DNA of 64,000 nucleotides from Arthrobacter sp. C2. GTDB taxonomy: Bacteria > Actinomycetota > Actinomycetes > Actinomycetales > Micrococcaceae. The notes below the pieces were generated by a model. The model saw only the letters and a list, made by a program, of their open reading frames with translations, was not told the origin of the DNA and ran no database searches. Location of the stretch: the NCBI GenBank assembly GCA_024207135.1, contig CP042428.1, positions 1,984,001 to 2,048,000 of the forward strand, given 5' to 3'. Each line of letters starts with the position of its first letter. The stretch's first letter is position 1. A program made the translations under genes and the position numbers. Shown in pieces: positions 26,942 through 35,506 of this stretch.

Positions 26942-27628
26942 TCAGCGCACCAGCCGCGCGGCGATCCCGCCCAGCAGCAGATCCAGGGCGAACCGGTAGT
27001 TCTCCTCGTCCTGGACCGCTGCCATCGCTTCCACCGAGCCGGTCCCCAGGGGGTACTTCCCCTCGGGTTCCTGGGCGTAGCTGCGCACCCAGGCCTCGTC
27101 GTCCTGCGCGGACTTCTCGCCCAGAAGCAGCAGGCCGGCACTGAATCCGGTCCAGGCCAGCACGAAGTCCCCGCACGCCCGGTACACCAGTGCCGCTTCG
27201 CGTTTCCCGAATCCCGCCTGGCGCAGCGCCGCGAGCATCGCCTCGATGAATTCACGCTCGCCCTCCTGGCGCGTCACCCGCAATGCGGCAAGCGTGGCGA
27301 CCTGGGGGTAGTGCAGGAAGCTTGCCCGGATCCGCAGCATCAGCTCCCGCACCGAGGCCTCCCAGCCCGCGCCCGGGCCGTAGCCGTCCATGCCCCTGGC
27401 GATCACCCGGTCGGCGAGCGCCAGCAGCAACTCGTCCTTGTCGGCGAAGTGGCGGTACAGAGCGGTGGGATCGGCTCCGAGTTCCTTGCCGATCTTCCGG
27501 AAGGAGAGCGCATCGGGTTCGGTCCCGGCTGCAAGCCCCAAACAGGCCTCGAGGATAACCTCCCGAGTCAGGCCCTGGGCGCGGCGGCGCGGGGCGGATG
27601 CCTTGTCCACTGGCTTGTCGATATCCAT
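26942..27628 (-). CDS. TetR-family transcriptional regulator, divergent from the amidohydrolase operon
   Basis: A 228-residue repressor with an N-terminal HTH (ALSFRKIGKELGADPTALYRHFADKDELL) and a C-terminal TetR_C domain. The start ATG 27628 is chosen; upstream in-frame GTG/TTG codons would overlap the operator. It is divergent from a four-gene operon, and a perfect 25-bp palindrome lies between the two, so it is very probably the local repressor. There is no close resemblance to the TetR at 23668 beyond the family fold, and their operators differ. Confidence 0.87.
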   Translation of the reverse strand: MDIDKPVDKASAPRRRAQGLTREVILEACLGLAAGTEPDALSFRKIGKELGADPTALYRHFADKDELLLALADRVIARGMDGYGPGAGWEASVRELMLRIRASFLHYPQVATLAALRVTRQEGEREFIEAMLAALRQAGFGKREAALVYRACGDFVLAWTGFSAGLLLLGEKSAQDDEAWVRSYAQEPEGKYPLGTGSVEAMAAVQDEENYRFALDLLLGGIAARLVR

Positions 27629-27657
27629 CGGCGGGTGTCGCTCCCTCTTGTCTCGCA

Positions 27658-27682
27658 CTAAAGTCAACAGTGTTGACTTTAG
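27658..27682. promoter_or_regulatory. 25-bp perfect palindrome, TetR operator
   Basis: CTAAAGTCAACA, one central G, TGTTGACTTTAG. Each strand carries TTGACT, a -35-like hexamer. On the plus strand TTGACT (27673-27678) has TTTTAT 17 bp later (27696-27701) as a possible -10, which would drive the amidohydrolase operon and be blocked by a bound repressor. Confidence 0.8.
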
Positions 27683-27765
27683 GCCATGGGTGCGATTTTA
27701 TGAAGTGGATCACTTCTTCAGGGTCGCAGGCAATTGCTGCGCACCTCCACGGCGAAAGGGCGGCA

Positions 27766-29433
27766 GTGAGCGAGACCTGGCTTTTCCACTCGGGCACCAT
27801 CTTCGATGGCCACAACGTCATGGCCGCCGGCAGCGCGCTCGCCGTGCGCAACGGCCGGGTCCTGGCTGTGGGCCCCGAGGCGCAGGTCCGCCGCGCGCTT
27901 CCGAACCCGGACCACGAGGTTTCCCTGGCCGGCCGTGCGCTGTCCCCCGGTTTCACCGACGCACACGTCCATGCCCTGATGGGCGGCGTGGAGTCCCTGG
28001 CCTGCGACCTCACCGGTGCCGACGGCCCGGACGAAACCCTGGCAGCCATCGCTTCCTTTGCCGCAACCCACACCGGCGGCTGGCTCACCGGCGGCGGCTG
28101 GACCATGAGCGACTTCCCCGGCGGCACCCCCACCGCCGCAATGCTGGACCCAGCCACCGGCGCGATCCCCACTTACTTGATCAACCGCGACCACCATGGC
28201 GCCTGGGTCAATTCCGCGGCACTGCAGCTTGCAGGGATCACCGCGCAAACGGCGGACCCGGCGGACGGGCGGATCGAGCGCGACGCGCAGGGACATCCGA
28301 CCGGAACCCTGCACGAGGGCGCCATGGACCTGGTCAACGCCCTGGTCCCCGCCCCCGAGGCAGCCACCCTGCGCGCGGGGCTGCTGGCCGGCCAGCGGAA
28401 CCTGCACTCCTTCGGGATCACCGGATGGCAGGAAGCGATCCTGGGCAACTACGCCGGATACACGGACGGGTCCGGTATCTACCGCGGGCTGTTGGCCGAG
28501 GGCCTGCTCACCGGGCAGGCCGCGGGCGCGCTCTGGGTTCCCCGCGAGACCACCCTCGCCTCGGTGCCCGCCCTGGTCCAGGATTTCCTGGCCCGCCGGA
28601 AGGAAAACGCCGCCGCCGGGTTCCGCACGACCACCGCGAAGATCATGGTCGACGGGGTCGCGGAGAACCGGACCGCCGCCATGCTCGATCCCTACCTGCG
28701 TGCCTGCGATTGCGCCCCCGACTCCCCGGGCGACACCGGGCTGCGCTACCTCTCCGCCGAGGTGCTCACCGCGGTTGCCGTGGCGCTGGACGCCGCCGGG
28801 TTCGACCTGCACCTGCACGTCATCGGCGACGGGGCCGCCCGTCTGGGACTGGATGCACTCGAGGCAGCCCGCGCGGCCAACGGCGCCACCGGCGGACGCC
28901 ACCACCTCGCCCACCTGCAGGTCATCCACCCCGACGACGTGGCACGGTTCGGGGCCCTGGGCCTGAGCATCAACGCCCAGGCGCTCTGGGCGTGCAACGA
29001 CGAGCAGATGCTGGAGCTGACCAACCCGATCCTGGGCGCGGAACGCGCCGGCTGGCAGTATCCCTTCCGCTCCCTGATCGACGCCGGGGCGCACCTGGTG
29101 ATGGGATCGGACTGGCCGGTTTCCACGCCCGACCCGTTCGCAGCCATCCACGTCGCGGTCAACCGCACCGAGCCCGGCCACCCCCAGGGCGCACCGCTGG
29201 TCCCGGAGCAGGCCATCACGGTGCTGGAGGCCATGCGCGGCTACACCTCCGGCAGCGCCTGGGTGAACCGCGACCACGAAGGCGGAAACCTCCGACCCGG
29301 GGCACGGGCCGACCTGGTGCTGCTGGATGCCGATCCATTCTCCATCCCCTCCCGCGACCTGCACCGGGTGGGGGTGGAACTCACCCTCGCCTCTGGGCAC
29401 GCGGTCTTCACCCGGGCCACCGCGGGCGTCTAG
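27766..29433 (+). CDS. YtcJ-like amidohydrolase (amidohydrolase family 3)
   Basis: Metal-dependent hydrolase of 555 residues in the amidohydrolase superfamily. Metal-binding motifs include GFTDAHVHALMGG, KIMVDGV, DLHLHVIGDGA, HHLAHLQVIHP and GSDWPVSTPDP. It resembles N-substituted formamide deformylase-type enzymes (YtcJ group). The start is GTG 27766, with AAAGGG 5 nt before it; the open frame continues upstream to 27598 without a better start. It heads an operon with an FAD amine oxidase, a cupin and an aldehyde dehydrogenase. This suggests it frees an amine from an amide or formamide for oxidation. Other amidohydrolase substrates are possible, so the reaction stays unproven. Confidence 0.87.
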   Translation: MSETWLFHSGTIFDGHNVMAAGSALAVRNGRVLAVGPEAQVRRALPNPDHEVSLAGRALSPGFTDAHVHALMGGVESLACDLTGADGPDETLAAIASFAATHTGGWLTGGGWTMSDFPGGTPTAAMLDPATGAIPTYLINRDHHGAWVNSAALQLAGITAQTADPADGRIERDAQGHPTGTLHEGAMDLVNALVPAPEAATLRAGLLAGQRNLHSFGITGWQEAILGNYAGYTDGSGIYRGLLAEGLLTGQAAGALWVPRETTLASVPALVQDFLARRKENAAAGFRTTTAKIMVDGVAENRTAAMLDPYLRACDCAPDSPGDTGLRYLSAEVLTAVAVALDAAGFDLHLHVIGDGAARLGLDALEAARAANGATGGRHHLAHLQVIHPDDVARFGALGLSINAQALWACNDEQMLELTNPILGAERAGWQYPFRSLIDAGAHLVMGSDWPVSTPDPFAAIHVAVNRTEPGHPQGAPLVPEQAITVLEAMRGYTSGSAWVNRDHEGGNLRPGARADLVLLDADPFSIPSRDLHRVGVELTLASGHAVFTRATAGV

Positions 29434-29515
29434 GGGCACCGATTCGGCTCCAGTCCTCCCCCGCACGCATTTTCTGCACGAACACCCGTTCACTTCGTCC
29501 ATGCAAGGAACCTCC

Positions 29516-30982
29516 ATGAGCAGCACTCCTGCCACTTCCACCGGCACCCACGTCTCCTTTGACCGCATCGAGGCGGCCGTTTCCGGGTCCGCCATCGACG
29601 CGGCTCTGTCCGGCACCGACTACTCCCCCTACTGGCTGCAGCACCCCGACCGCCCGGCCCCGCTTCCGGCGTTGGAAGGCCGCGTGTCCACCGATCTGCT
29701 GGTCGTCGGCGGCGGCTACTCCGGGTTGTGGACCGCGTTGCTGGCCAAGGAAGCGGACCCTGCCCGCGATGTCACCCTGATCGAATCCGAGACCATCGGC
29801 TGGGCCGCCTCCGGGCGCAACGGCGGTTTCTGCGAGGCATCGCTGGTGCACGGGGAATCCAACGGCGAAAAGCACCTGCCCAGGGAAAACAAGCGGCTCA
29901 CCGAGCTCGGCGCCGAAAACCTCGCCGGCATCGTGGAAACCATCCAGAGGTACAACATCGACTGCGACCTGTCCCCCAGCGGCGTGCTGAACGTCGCCAC
30001 CGAACAACACCAGGTGTCCTGGCTCCAGGAGGAGGCGGCGGCCAACCCCGAGGTGCCCTTCATGGATGCACAGGAGGTCAGGAGCCACATCAACTCGCCG
30101 ATCTTCGAGGGCGGAAACTGGGATAAGCACACCACCGTGCTGGTGCACCCGGCCAAGCTCGCCTGGGGCCTGCGCCGGGTCTGCCTGGAGAAGGGCGTGA
30201 AGATCTTCGAGCACACCAAGGGCGAGGAACTTTCCTCCACCCCCGAATCGATCGGGGTGCGCACCGGAGCGGGGCACATCACCGCCGCGCGGGTCGCCCT
30301 GGCCACCAACGTCTTCCCCTCGTTGCTCAAGCGCCACCGGATGCACACCATCCCGGTGTACGACTACGCCCTGATGACCGAGCCGCTGACCGATCAGCAG
30401 CGTGCGGCCATCGGCTGGGAGGAAGGCATGGGCCTGGCCGACCTGAACAACCGCTTCCACTACTCCCGTCCCACCGTGGATGCGAACGGCGGCTGGCGCA
30501 TCCTCTTTGGCGGCTACGACGCCGTCTACCACTACGGGCGGGGCGTCAAGCACCAATACGACACCCACCACGAGACCTTCCGGAAGCTCGCCGCGCACTT
30601 CGTGGGCACCTTCCCGCAGCTGGAGGGCATCAGGTTCTCCCACGCCTGGGGCGGGGCCATCGACACCTGCAGCCGCTTCTTCGCCTTCTTCGACACCTCC
30701 CACGGCGGACGCGTCGCCTACTGCGCCGGGTACACCGGACTGGGCGTGGGCGCCACGCGCTTCGGGGCACGGGTCATGCTCGATCTGCTCTCGGGCGCCA
30801 ATACGGAACTGACCGAACTGGAAATGGTCAGGACGAAGCCGCTGCCCTTCCCCCCGGAACCGGTGGCCTGGCTGGGCGTCAAATTGATGACCAACGGCCT
30901 GGTCAAGGCCGACCGGAACGAGGGCAGGCGCGGCCCGTTCCTCAAGGCCATGGACCGACTCGGAATGGGGTTCGACTCGTGA
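29516..30982 (+). CDS. FAD-dependent amine oxidoreductase (DAO family, PuuB-like)
   Basis: Flavoenzyme of 488 residues. The N-terminal dinucleotide-binding motif is DLLVVGGGYSGLWTALLAKE (about residues 60-79), followed by WAASGRNGGFCEASL typical of DAO-family oxidases such as gamma-glutamylputrescine oxidase. The C-terminal FAD motif includes YCAGYTGLGVGATRFGARV. AAGGA precedes the ATG at 29516; an ATG at 29501 is also in frame. The stop overlaps the cupin start (GTGA), giving coupled translation. It probably oxidises an amine or N-substituted amine to an aldehyde for the dehydrogenase two genes on. No glutamylputrescine synthetase is present here, so the PuuB pathway itself is not established. 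Confidence 0.87.
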   Translation: MSSTPATSTGTHVSFDRIEAAVSGSAIDAALSGTDYSPYWLQHPDRPAPLPALEGRVSTDLLVVGGGYSGLWTALLAKEADPARDVTLIESETIGWAASGRNGGFCEASLVHGESNGEKHLPRENKRLTELGAENLAGIVETIQRYNIDCDLSPSGVLNVATEQHQVSWLQEEAAANPEVPFMDAQEVRSHINSPIFEGGNWDKHTTVLVHPAKLAWGLRRVCLEKGVKIFEHTKGEELSSTPESIGVRTGAGHITAARVALATNVFPSLLKRHRMHTIPVYDYALMTEPLTDQQRAAIGWEEGMGLADLNNRFHYSRPTVDANGGWRILFGGYDAVYHYGRGVKHQYDTHHETFRKLAAHFVGTFPQLEGIRFSHAWGGAIDTCSRFFAFFDTSHGGRVAYCAGYTGLGVGATRFGARVMLDLLSGANTELTELEMVRTKPLPFPPEPVAWLGVKLMTNGLVKADRNEGRRGPFLKAMDRLGMGFDS

Positions 30983-31377
30983 GCACCCCCGACTTCCCGC
31001 ACCTGTTGGGCGGCCAGGCCCTGCGCGTGAACCGCGTGCCCATGGACCACGAACCGGTGGCCCCCTCTCAGGCGGCCGACGAAACCACCACCACCGCGCT
31101 GGTGGAACTCGGCACCCTGGCCGGGACCGAATTCGGGATCTGGGAGATGGCCGCCGGCTCCATGTACGACGTGGAAGCCGAGGAAATCTTCGTTGTCACC
31201 GCCGGGCACGGCACCGTGGTCATCGCCCCCTTCGAGGGCCACCCCGCCCGCACCGCCGACCTTGTGCCGGGAACCATCATGCGCCTGAGCGCGGGAATGC
31301 AGACCACCTGGACCGTCACCGAGCCGCTTCGCAAGATCTACTTCACCCCCACCCACACCACCGGGAGCAATCCATGA
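30979..31377 (+). CDS. Cupin-domain protein in the amine-oxidase operon
   Basis: A 132-residue protein of the Cupin_3 type (EFGIWEMAAGSMYDVEAEEIFVVTAGHGTVVIAPFEG, with WTVTEPLRKIYFTP at the end). It has no HTH, so unlike PuuR it is not a regulator by itself. The GTG start overlaps the oxidase stop by 4 nt, and its own stop overlaps the aldehyde dehydrogenase start by 4 nt (ATGA), so three proteins are translationally coupled. The role is unknown; a stabilising or binding partner of the oxidase is one possibility. Confidence 0.78.
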   Translation: MSTPDFPHLLGGQALRVNRVPMDHEPVAPSQAADETTTTALVELGTLAGTEFGIWEMAAGSMYDVEAEEIFVVTAGHGTVVIAPFEGHPARTADLVPGTIMRLSAGMQTTWTVTEPLRKIYFTPTHTTGSNP

Positions 31378-32858
31378 GCACCACCAGCCAGGGCAACCAA
31401 TACATCAACGGCTCCTACCGCGTGGGTTCGGGCCCCGCCACCGAACGCATCAACCCCGCCACCGGGGCGGTCGACTCGGTCATCGATTATGCCGGGCCCC
31501 GGGATGTCGAGGACGCGGTGGCCGCCGCCGCGGCCGCCTTCACCACCTGGTCGCGACTGACCCCCGGCGCCCGCTCCGACTTCCTGCTGGCCTTCGCCAC
31601 CGAGCTTGCCTCCCGGGCCGGGCAGCTCGCCGCCCTGGAAACAGCCCAGACCGGCAAGTCCACGCGCATGTCCACCGAGTTCGACGTGCCCGGCACCATC
31701 GACAACGTGAACTTCTTTGCCGGGGCCGCACGCAACCTGCAGGGGGCCGCCGCCGGGGACTACGCCGGAAACTCCACCTCGATGATCCGCCGCGAGGCCA
31801 TCGGCGTGATCGGCTCCATCGCCCCGTGGAACTACCCGCTGCAGATGGCGGCCTGGAAGATCCTTCCGGCGATCGCGGCCGGCAACACCATCGTGCTCAA
31901 GCCCAGCGAACTGACCCCGGCAACCTCGCTCGTCTTCGCCGAGGCGGCCACCGCCGCTGGCATCCCCGACGGGGTCATCAACATCGTCACGGGGTCCGGC
32001 CGCGAGGTCGGCGAGGCCCTGCTCCGCCACCCGCAGGTGGCCATGTGCTCCTTCACCGGTTCCACGGCCGTGGGCCGGCGCATCATGGAAATGGCAGCCG
32101 AGACCGGAAAGCGCGTGCACCTGGAACTTGGCGGCAAGGCGCCGCTGGTCGTCTTTGCCGACGCCGACGTGGAGGCCGCGGCCCACGGCGCCGTGGCCGG
32201 TTCCACCATCAACGCCGGCCAGGACTGCACCGCCGCGACCCGCGCCTATGTGCATTCCTCGCTGTTCGGGAAATTCACCGCACGGGTGGCCGAGCTCATG
32301 GACCAGATGGTGGTGGGCGATCCCACCGACCCGGACACCGACATGGGCTCGCTGATCTCCTTTGCCCACCGCGACAAGGTCGCCTCCATGGTCCAGCGCG
32401 CGCGGGACTCCGGTGCCAGCGTGCTGGCCGGCGGGCTGGCCCCGGAGCTGCCCGGGGCGTTCTACCGCCCCACGCTCATCACCGGTGCCGCACAGGATTC
32501 CGAGATCGTCCAGGACGAGGTCTTCGGTCCCGTGCTGGTCGCGCTGCCCTTCGACACCGAGGACGAGGCCATCGCCCTGGCCAACGACACCCCGTACGGG
32601 CTGGCCGCCTCCGCCTGGACCAGCAACGTGAACCTGGCCATGCGTGCCGCGGCCCGGATCCAGGCCGGCTGCGTGTGGATCAACGAGCACATCCCGATCG
32701 TCTCGGAAATGCCGCACGGCGGGTACAAGGCCTCGGGCTTCGGCAAGGACATGAGTTCCTACTCCTTCGAGGAATACACCAACGTCAAGCACGTGCTGAT
32801 CTCCCACGACACCGACGTGCACAAGGCCTGGCAGGACACCGTCTTCAAGCAGCGCTAG
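31374..32858 (+). CDS. Aminobutyraldehyde-type aldehyde dehydrogenase
   Basis: Aldehyde dehydrogenase of 494 residues. The nucleophile is Cys 285 in STINAGQDCTAATR and the base is Glu 251 in LELGGKAP. The SPWNYPL-like segment reads APWNYPLQMAA, and the GQDC context together with overall length fits the gamma-aminobutyraldehyde dehydrogenase group (PatD/Prr). As the last gene of a coupled operon behind an FAD oxidase, it probably oxidises the aldehyde made there, for example 4-aminobutanal to GABA. It is not close to the aldehyde dehydrogenase at 19469, which has GQTC and a different N-terminus. Confidence 0.9.
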   Translation: MSTTSQGNQYINGSYRVGSGPATERINPATGAVDSVIDYAGPRDVEDAVAAAAAAFTTWSRLTPGARSDFLLAFATELASRAGQLAALETAQTGKSTRMSTEFDVPGTIDNVNFFAGAARNLQGAAAGDYAGNSTSMIRREAIGVIGSIAPWNYPLQMAAWKILPAIAAGNTIVLKPSELTPATSLVFAEAATAAGIPDGVINIVTGSGREVGEALLRHPQVAMCSFTGSTAVGRRIMEMAAETGKRVHLELGGKAPLVVFADADVEAAAHGAVAGSTINAGQDCTAATRAYVHSSLFGKFTARVAELMDQMVVGDPTDPDTDMGSLISFAHRDKVASMVQRARDSGASVLAGGLAPELPGAFYRPTLITGAAQDSEIVQDEVFGPVLVALPFDTEDEAIALANDTPYGLAASAWTSNVNLAMRAAARIQAGCVWINEHIPIVSEMPHGGYKASGFGKDMSSYSFEEYTNVKHVLISHDTDVHKAWQDTVFKQR

Positions 32859-32900
32859 GTCCCCGACACCGGCAAGCGCCCGCTGCCGTAGTGTCGAGAC

Positions 32901-33275
32901 ATGGAATTCATCAGGTACCAGGGCACCGCCCCGAACCGGCATGGCCGGTTTCCCGGTGTGTTTGCGCTGGCGAACGGGCTGGCCTCCGCCGGAAGGCTCG
33001 ACCCTGCCGACGTGGCCTGGCACCGCACCGCCAACGCCGCGGCCAACGCGCTGTATGCGGATCCGACCAGTGCGTCTCCGGAATGCTATGCGCTGCCGGG
33101 CGCATGCTCGTGGTTCAAGGTTTCGGCAACGCACCTGCTGGAAATGACCCGGGAATACCTTCAACTGCTGGACAGGCACCATGTCGGGTGGATCGAGCTG
33201 CGTTCAACCAGCCCCGGGACGATCACGCACGAGGACGACGTGCAGGTCGTCGCGGTTCCCGGGGACGCCCTGTAG
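32901..33275 (+). CDS. Conserved hypothetical protein
   Basis: A 124-residue soluble protein without signal or membrane segments. Patterns such as GRFPGVFALANGLA, ADVAWHRTANAAANALYADP, SWFKVSATHLLEMTREYLQLLDRH and HEDDVQVVAVP are coherent and protein-like, and I associate this layout with uncharacterised actinobacterial proteins. The ATG at 32901 starts 42 bp after the aldehyde dehydrogenase stop. It could be the last gene of that operon, but function is unknown. Confidence 0.65.
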   Translation: MEFIRYQGTAPNRHGRFPGVFALANGLASAGRLDPADVAWHRTANAAANALYADPTSASPECYALPGACSWFKVSATHLLEMTREYLQLLDRHHVGWIELRSTSPGTITHEDDVQVVAVPGDAL

Positions 33276-33308
33276 CACCGGGACCGGCCCCGAAACCTTG
33301 GCCCCGCG

Positions 33309-33920
33309 CTAGTTGTCTCCGACGTTCCTTCGGGCGAGAATCGCGCCGTGGGGCCGGTGGCCCGGGTCTGTCCGCGTGCGGACCCCATGCACGGTGAATC
33401 CGGCGTCCTTGAGTTCGCCGGACAGTTCGCCCACCGGCCACCGGTAGGCCCCCACGACCTGGTGGTCGAAGGCCTCGAGGCGCGGGCCCTCGAAGAACCC
33501 GGTCACGAGGTAGCCGCCGGGCCTGAGGCAGCGGGCGAATTCGCGCAGGATCCTGCCCAGGTCCGCGGGATCGGTGTGGATGATCGAGTACCAGGACAGG
33601 ATCCCGCCGACCGATCCGTCCGGCACCTGGAGGTCCTCGAGGGTGCCTTCCCGGAAAGGCACCCGCGGGAAGCGTTGCCGCGCACGCTCGACGAAGACCG
33701 GGGAAAGATCCACCCCCACGACCTCGGCACCGTGTTCCTGCAGGAAATTGGTCCACTGGCCGGGCCCGCAACCGGCATCCAGGATCAACCCTTCGGCAAG
33801 CTGCGCCATCTCGAGCACCAGTTCACGGTCATCCCGATGGACATGATCCATCGAGCCCACGGCCTGGATGTATTCATCGGCGCGCCGGGAGTAGGCATCG
33901 CGCACGCGGGTTCTCGACAT
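33309..33920 (-). CDS. Class I SAM-dependent methyltransferase
   Basis: A 203-residue methyltransferase. Motif I is ILDAGCGPGQW, followed by VVGVDLSPVFVERAR (motif II, acidic residue for the SAM ribose) and GGILSWYSIIHTDPADLGRILREFARCLRPGGYLVTGFF around motifs III-IV. The acceptor is unknown. ATG 33920 is chosen; an upstream ATG at 33947 is possible. It converges on the hypothetical gene at 32901 and is divergent from the YibE/F gene. Confidence 0.82.
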   Translation of the reverse strand: MSRTRVRDAYSRRADEYIQAVGSMDHVHRDDRELVLEMAQLAEGLILDAGCGPGQWTNFLQEHGAEVVGVDLSPVFVERARQRFPRVPFREGTLEDLQVPDGSVGGILSWYSIIHTDPADLGRILREFARCLRPGGYLVTGFFEGPRLEAFDHQVVGAYRWPVGELSGELKDAGFTVHGVRTRTDPGHRPHGAILARRNVGDN

Positions 33921-34101
33921 GGGCTCGATTCTAGCCGGGCACACCATGGCACTGTGCGCTCCAAATCCGTGTTCCGGGACCGGCTCCGTTGACGCCGCCG
34001 GCGGGCACAAACGCCAGTTGTTCTTCTCGAATCGCTACACTGTTCCCTTGGGCAATACTTGGGGACACAAGGCCTTCCAACCGATCTGGAGCTGAACTTT
34101 C

Positions 34102-35427
34102 ATGGGTGGACACCACCACGGCGACGTGCTCGTCGACCCCGCCAGGCGCCGCCGCGCCAACCTCATCCTGTGGATCCTGCTGGCCCCGGTCGGGGTCCTG
34201 GCCTTCGTGGCGACCCTGGTGCTCTGGCCCAGCGGCGGCATCACCCAGGCTCCCCTGGGCGACGTCTTTGACACCGCGAACGGCGTGGAGCTCTCCACCG
34301 GCACCGTCACCCGGACCGTGAGCGAAACCTGTCCCTCCACCCAGGGCCTGGACGAGGTCGGCGGCAAGGAGCTGCTGTGCGATGTTTCCTACGTCGCCCC
34401 CGAGGCCGGCGGCGCATCCTTCGCCTTGGAGGTGCCCCCGGAAACCACCCAGTCCCGGCCCCTGGTGGCAGGGGACAAGATCAAGTACCTCGACCTGTCG
34501 CACACCACCGATTCCTCGGCACCCTACGTCTTCGTTGACTTCGTGCGTTCGACCCCGCTGGCCCTGCTCGGAATCATCTACGCGGTGGTTGTCTGCCTGG
34601 TCGCGCGTTGGCGCGGGCTGCGTGCCCTGGCCGGGCTTGTTGGCGGGCTGGCCTTCATCGTCGGCTTCATGATCCCGGCACTGCTGGAGGGCGAGTCCCC
34701 GATGCTGGTCGGGCTGACCACCTCCACCGTCGTCATGTTTGCCGCCCTGTATTTTGCCCACGGTTTCTCGGCCAGAACCTCCACGGCCCTGCTCGGGACA
34801 CTGTTCGGGCTGGGAGTCACCGCGGCGATAGCCGTCTGGGCCACCGATGCGGCGGCGCTGACCGGGGCCACGGACGACGCGGCGCTGACGCTGAGCACGG
34901 TGGTGCCGCAGTTGAGCCTGTCCGGGTTGCTGCTGTGCGGACTGCTCATTGCCGGCATGGGCGTGCTCAACGACGTGACCATCACCCAGTCCTCCGCGGT
35001 GTGGGAGCTGGCGGAGATCGCACCGCACTCCACCGCCCGGCAGCTTTTCGCCTCGGGCATGCGCATCGGCAGGGACCACATCGCCTCGACCGTCTACACC
35101 ATCGCCTTCGCCTACGCGGGTGCGGCCCTTCCCATCCTGGTGCTGGTCAGCCTGTACGACAGGCCCCTGATCGACACCCTCACCACGGGGCAGATGGCCG
35201 AGGAGGTCATCCGCATCCTGGTGGGTTCGATCGGCCTGGTCCTGGCCATCCCGGTTACCACCGCGATAGCGGTGGCCGTCGTCAAGGCGACAGGCTCGGG
35301 TGCCGCTCCGGCAGAAGCCGCCTCCCGGCCAACCGGACGGCGGGCCCTGGTGCTGCAGCCGTCGGCACCGGTTACGCCCCGGCAGGACGGAGTCGCGGTG
35401 GATGCGGGCCCGCACCCCGGCGTCTAA
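34102..35427 (+). CDS. YibE/F-family membrane protein
   Basis: A 441-residue integral membrane protein. A first hydrophobic segment (ANLILWILLAPVGVLAFVATLVLW) precedes an extracytoplasmic domain of about 110 residues, then seven or so transmembrane segments (LALLGIIYAVVVCLVARW, LVGGLAFIVGFMIPALLEG, MFAALYFAHGFSARTSTALLGTLFG, and others). The motif NDVTITQSSAVWEL is characteristic of the family. YibE/F proteins are uncharacterised transporters or channels. GGAG lies about 10 nt before the ATG. A zinc-type binding protein follows 79 bp later. Confidence 0.85.
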   Translation: MGGHHHGDVLVDPARRRRANLILWILLAPVGVLAFVATLVLWPSGGITQAPLGDVFDTANGVELSTGTVTRTVSETCPSTQGLDEVGGKELLCDVSYVAPEAGGASFALEVPPETTQSRPLVAGDKIKYLDLSHTTDSSAPYVFVDFVRSTPLALLGIIYAVVVCLVARWRGLRALAGLVGGLAFIVGFMIPALLEGESPMLVGLTTSTVVMFAALYFAHGFSARTSTALLGTLFGLGVTAAIAVWATDAAALTGATDDAALTLSTVVPQLSLSGLLLCGLLIAGMGVLNDVTITQSSAVWELAEIAPHSTARQLFASGMRIGRDHIASTVYTIAFAYAGAALPILVLVSLYDRPLIDTLTTGQMAEEVIRILVGSIGLVLAIPVTTAIAVAVVKATGSGAAPAEAASRPTGRRALVLQPSAPVTPRQDGVAVDAGPHPGV

Positions 35428-35450
35428 TGCGAATCGTTCTTGTTTAAGAT
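35428..35450 (+). promoter_or_regulatory. Possible promoter with a Zur-like element upstream of the metal-binding protein
   Basis: TAAGAT at 35445-35450 is a good -10 of the TAnnnT type. TGCGAATCGTTCTTG just upstream partly resembles a Zur box, but its symmetry is weak and no clear -35 is seen. Confidence 0.3.
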
Positions 35451-35506
35451 AGGCTGGGAAACCGAACGCATCATCCCTTCACCCGACACAAGGACCTTCC
35501 CGCCCC

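Noticed and set aside
35428-35442. Zur box as a confident call
   Set aside because: Symmetry is too weak and no -35 box fits; kept only as a low-confidence site.
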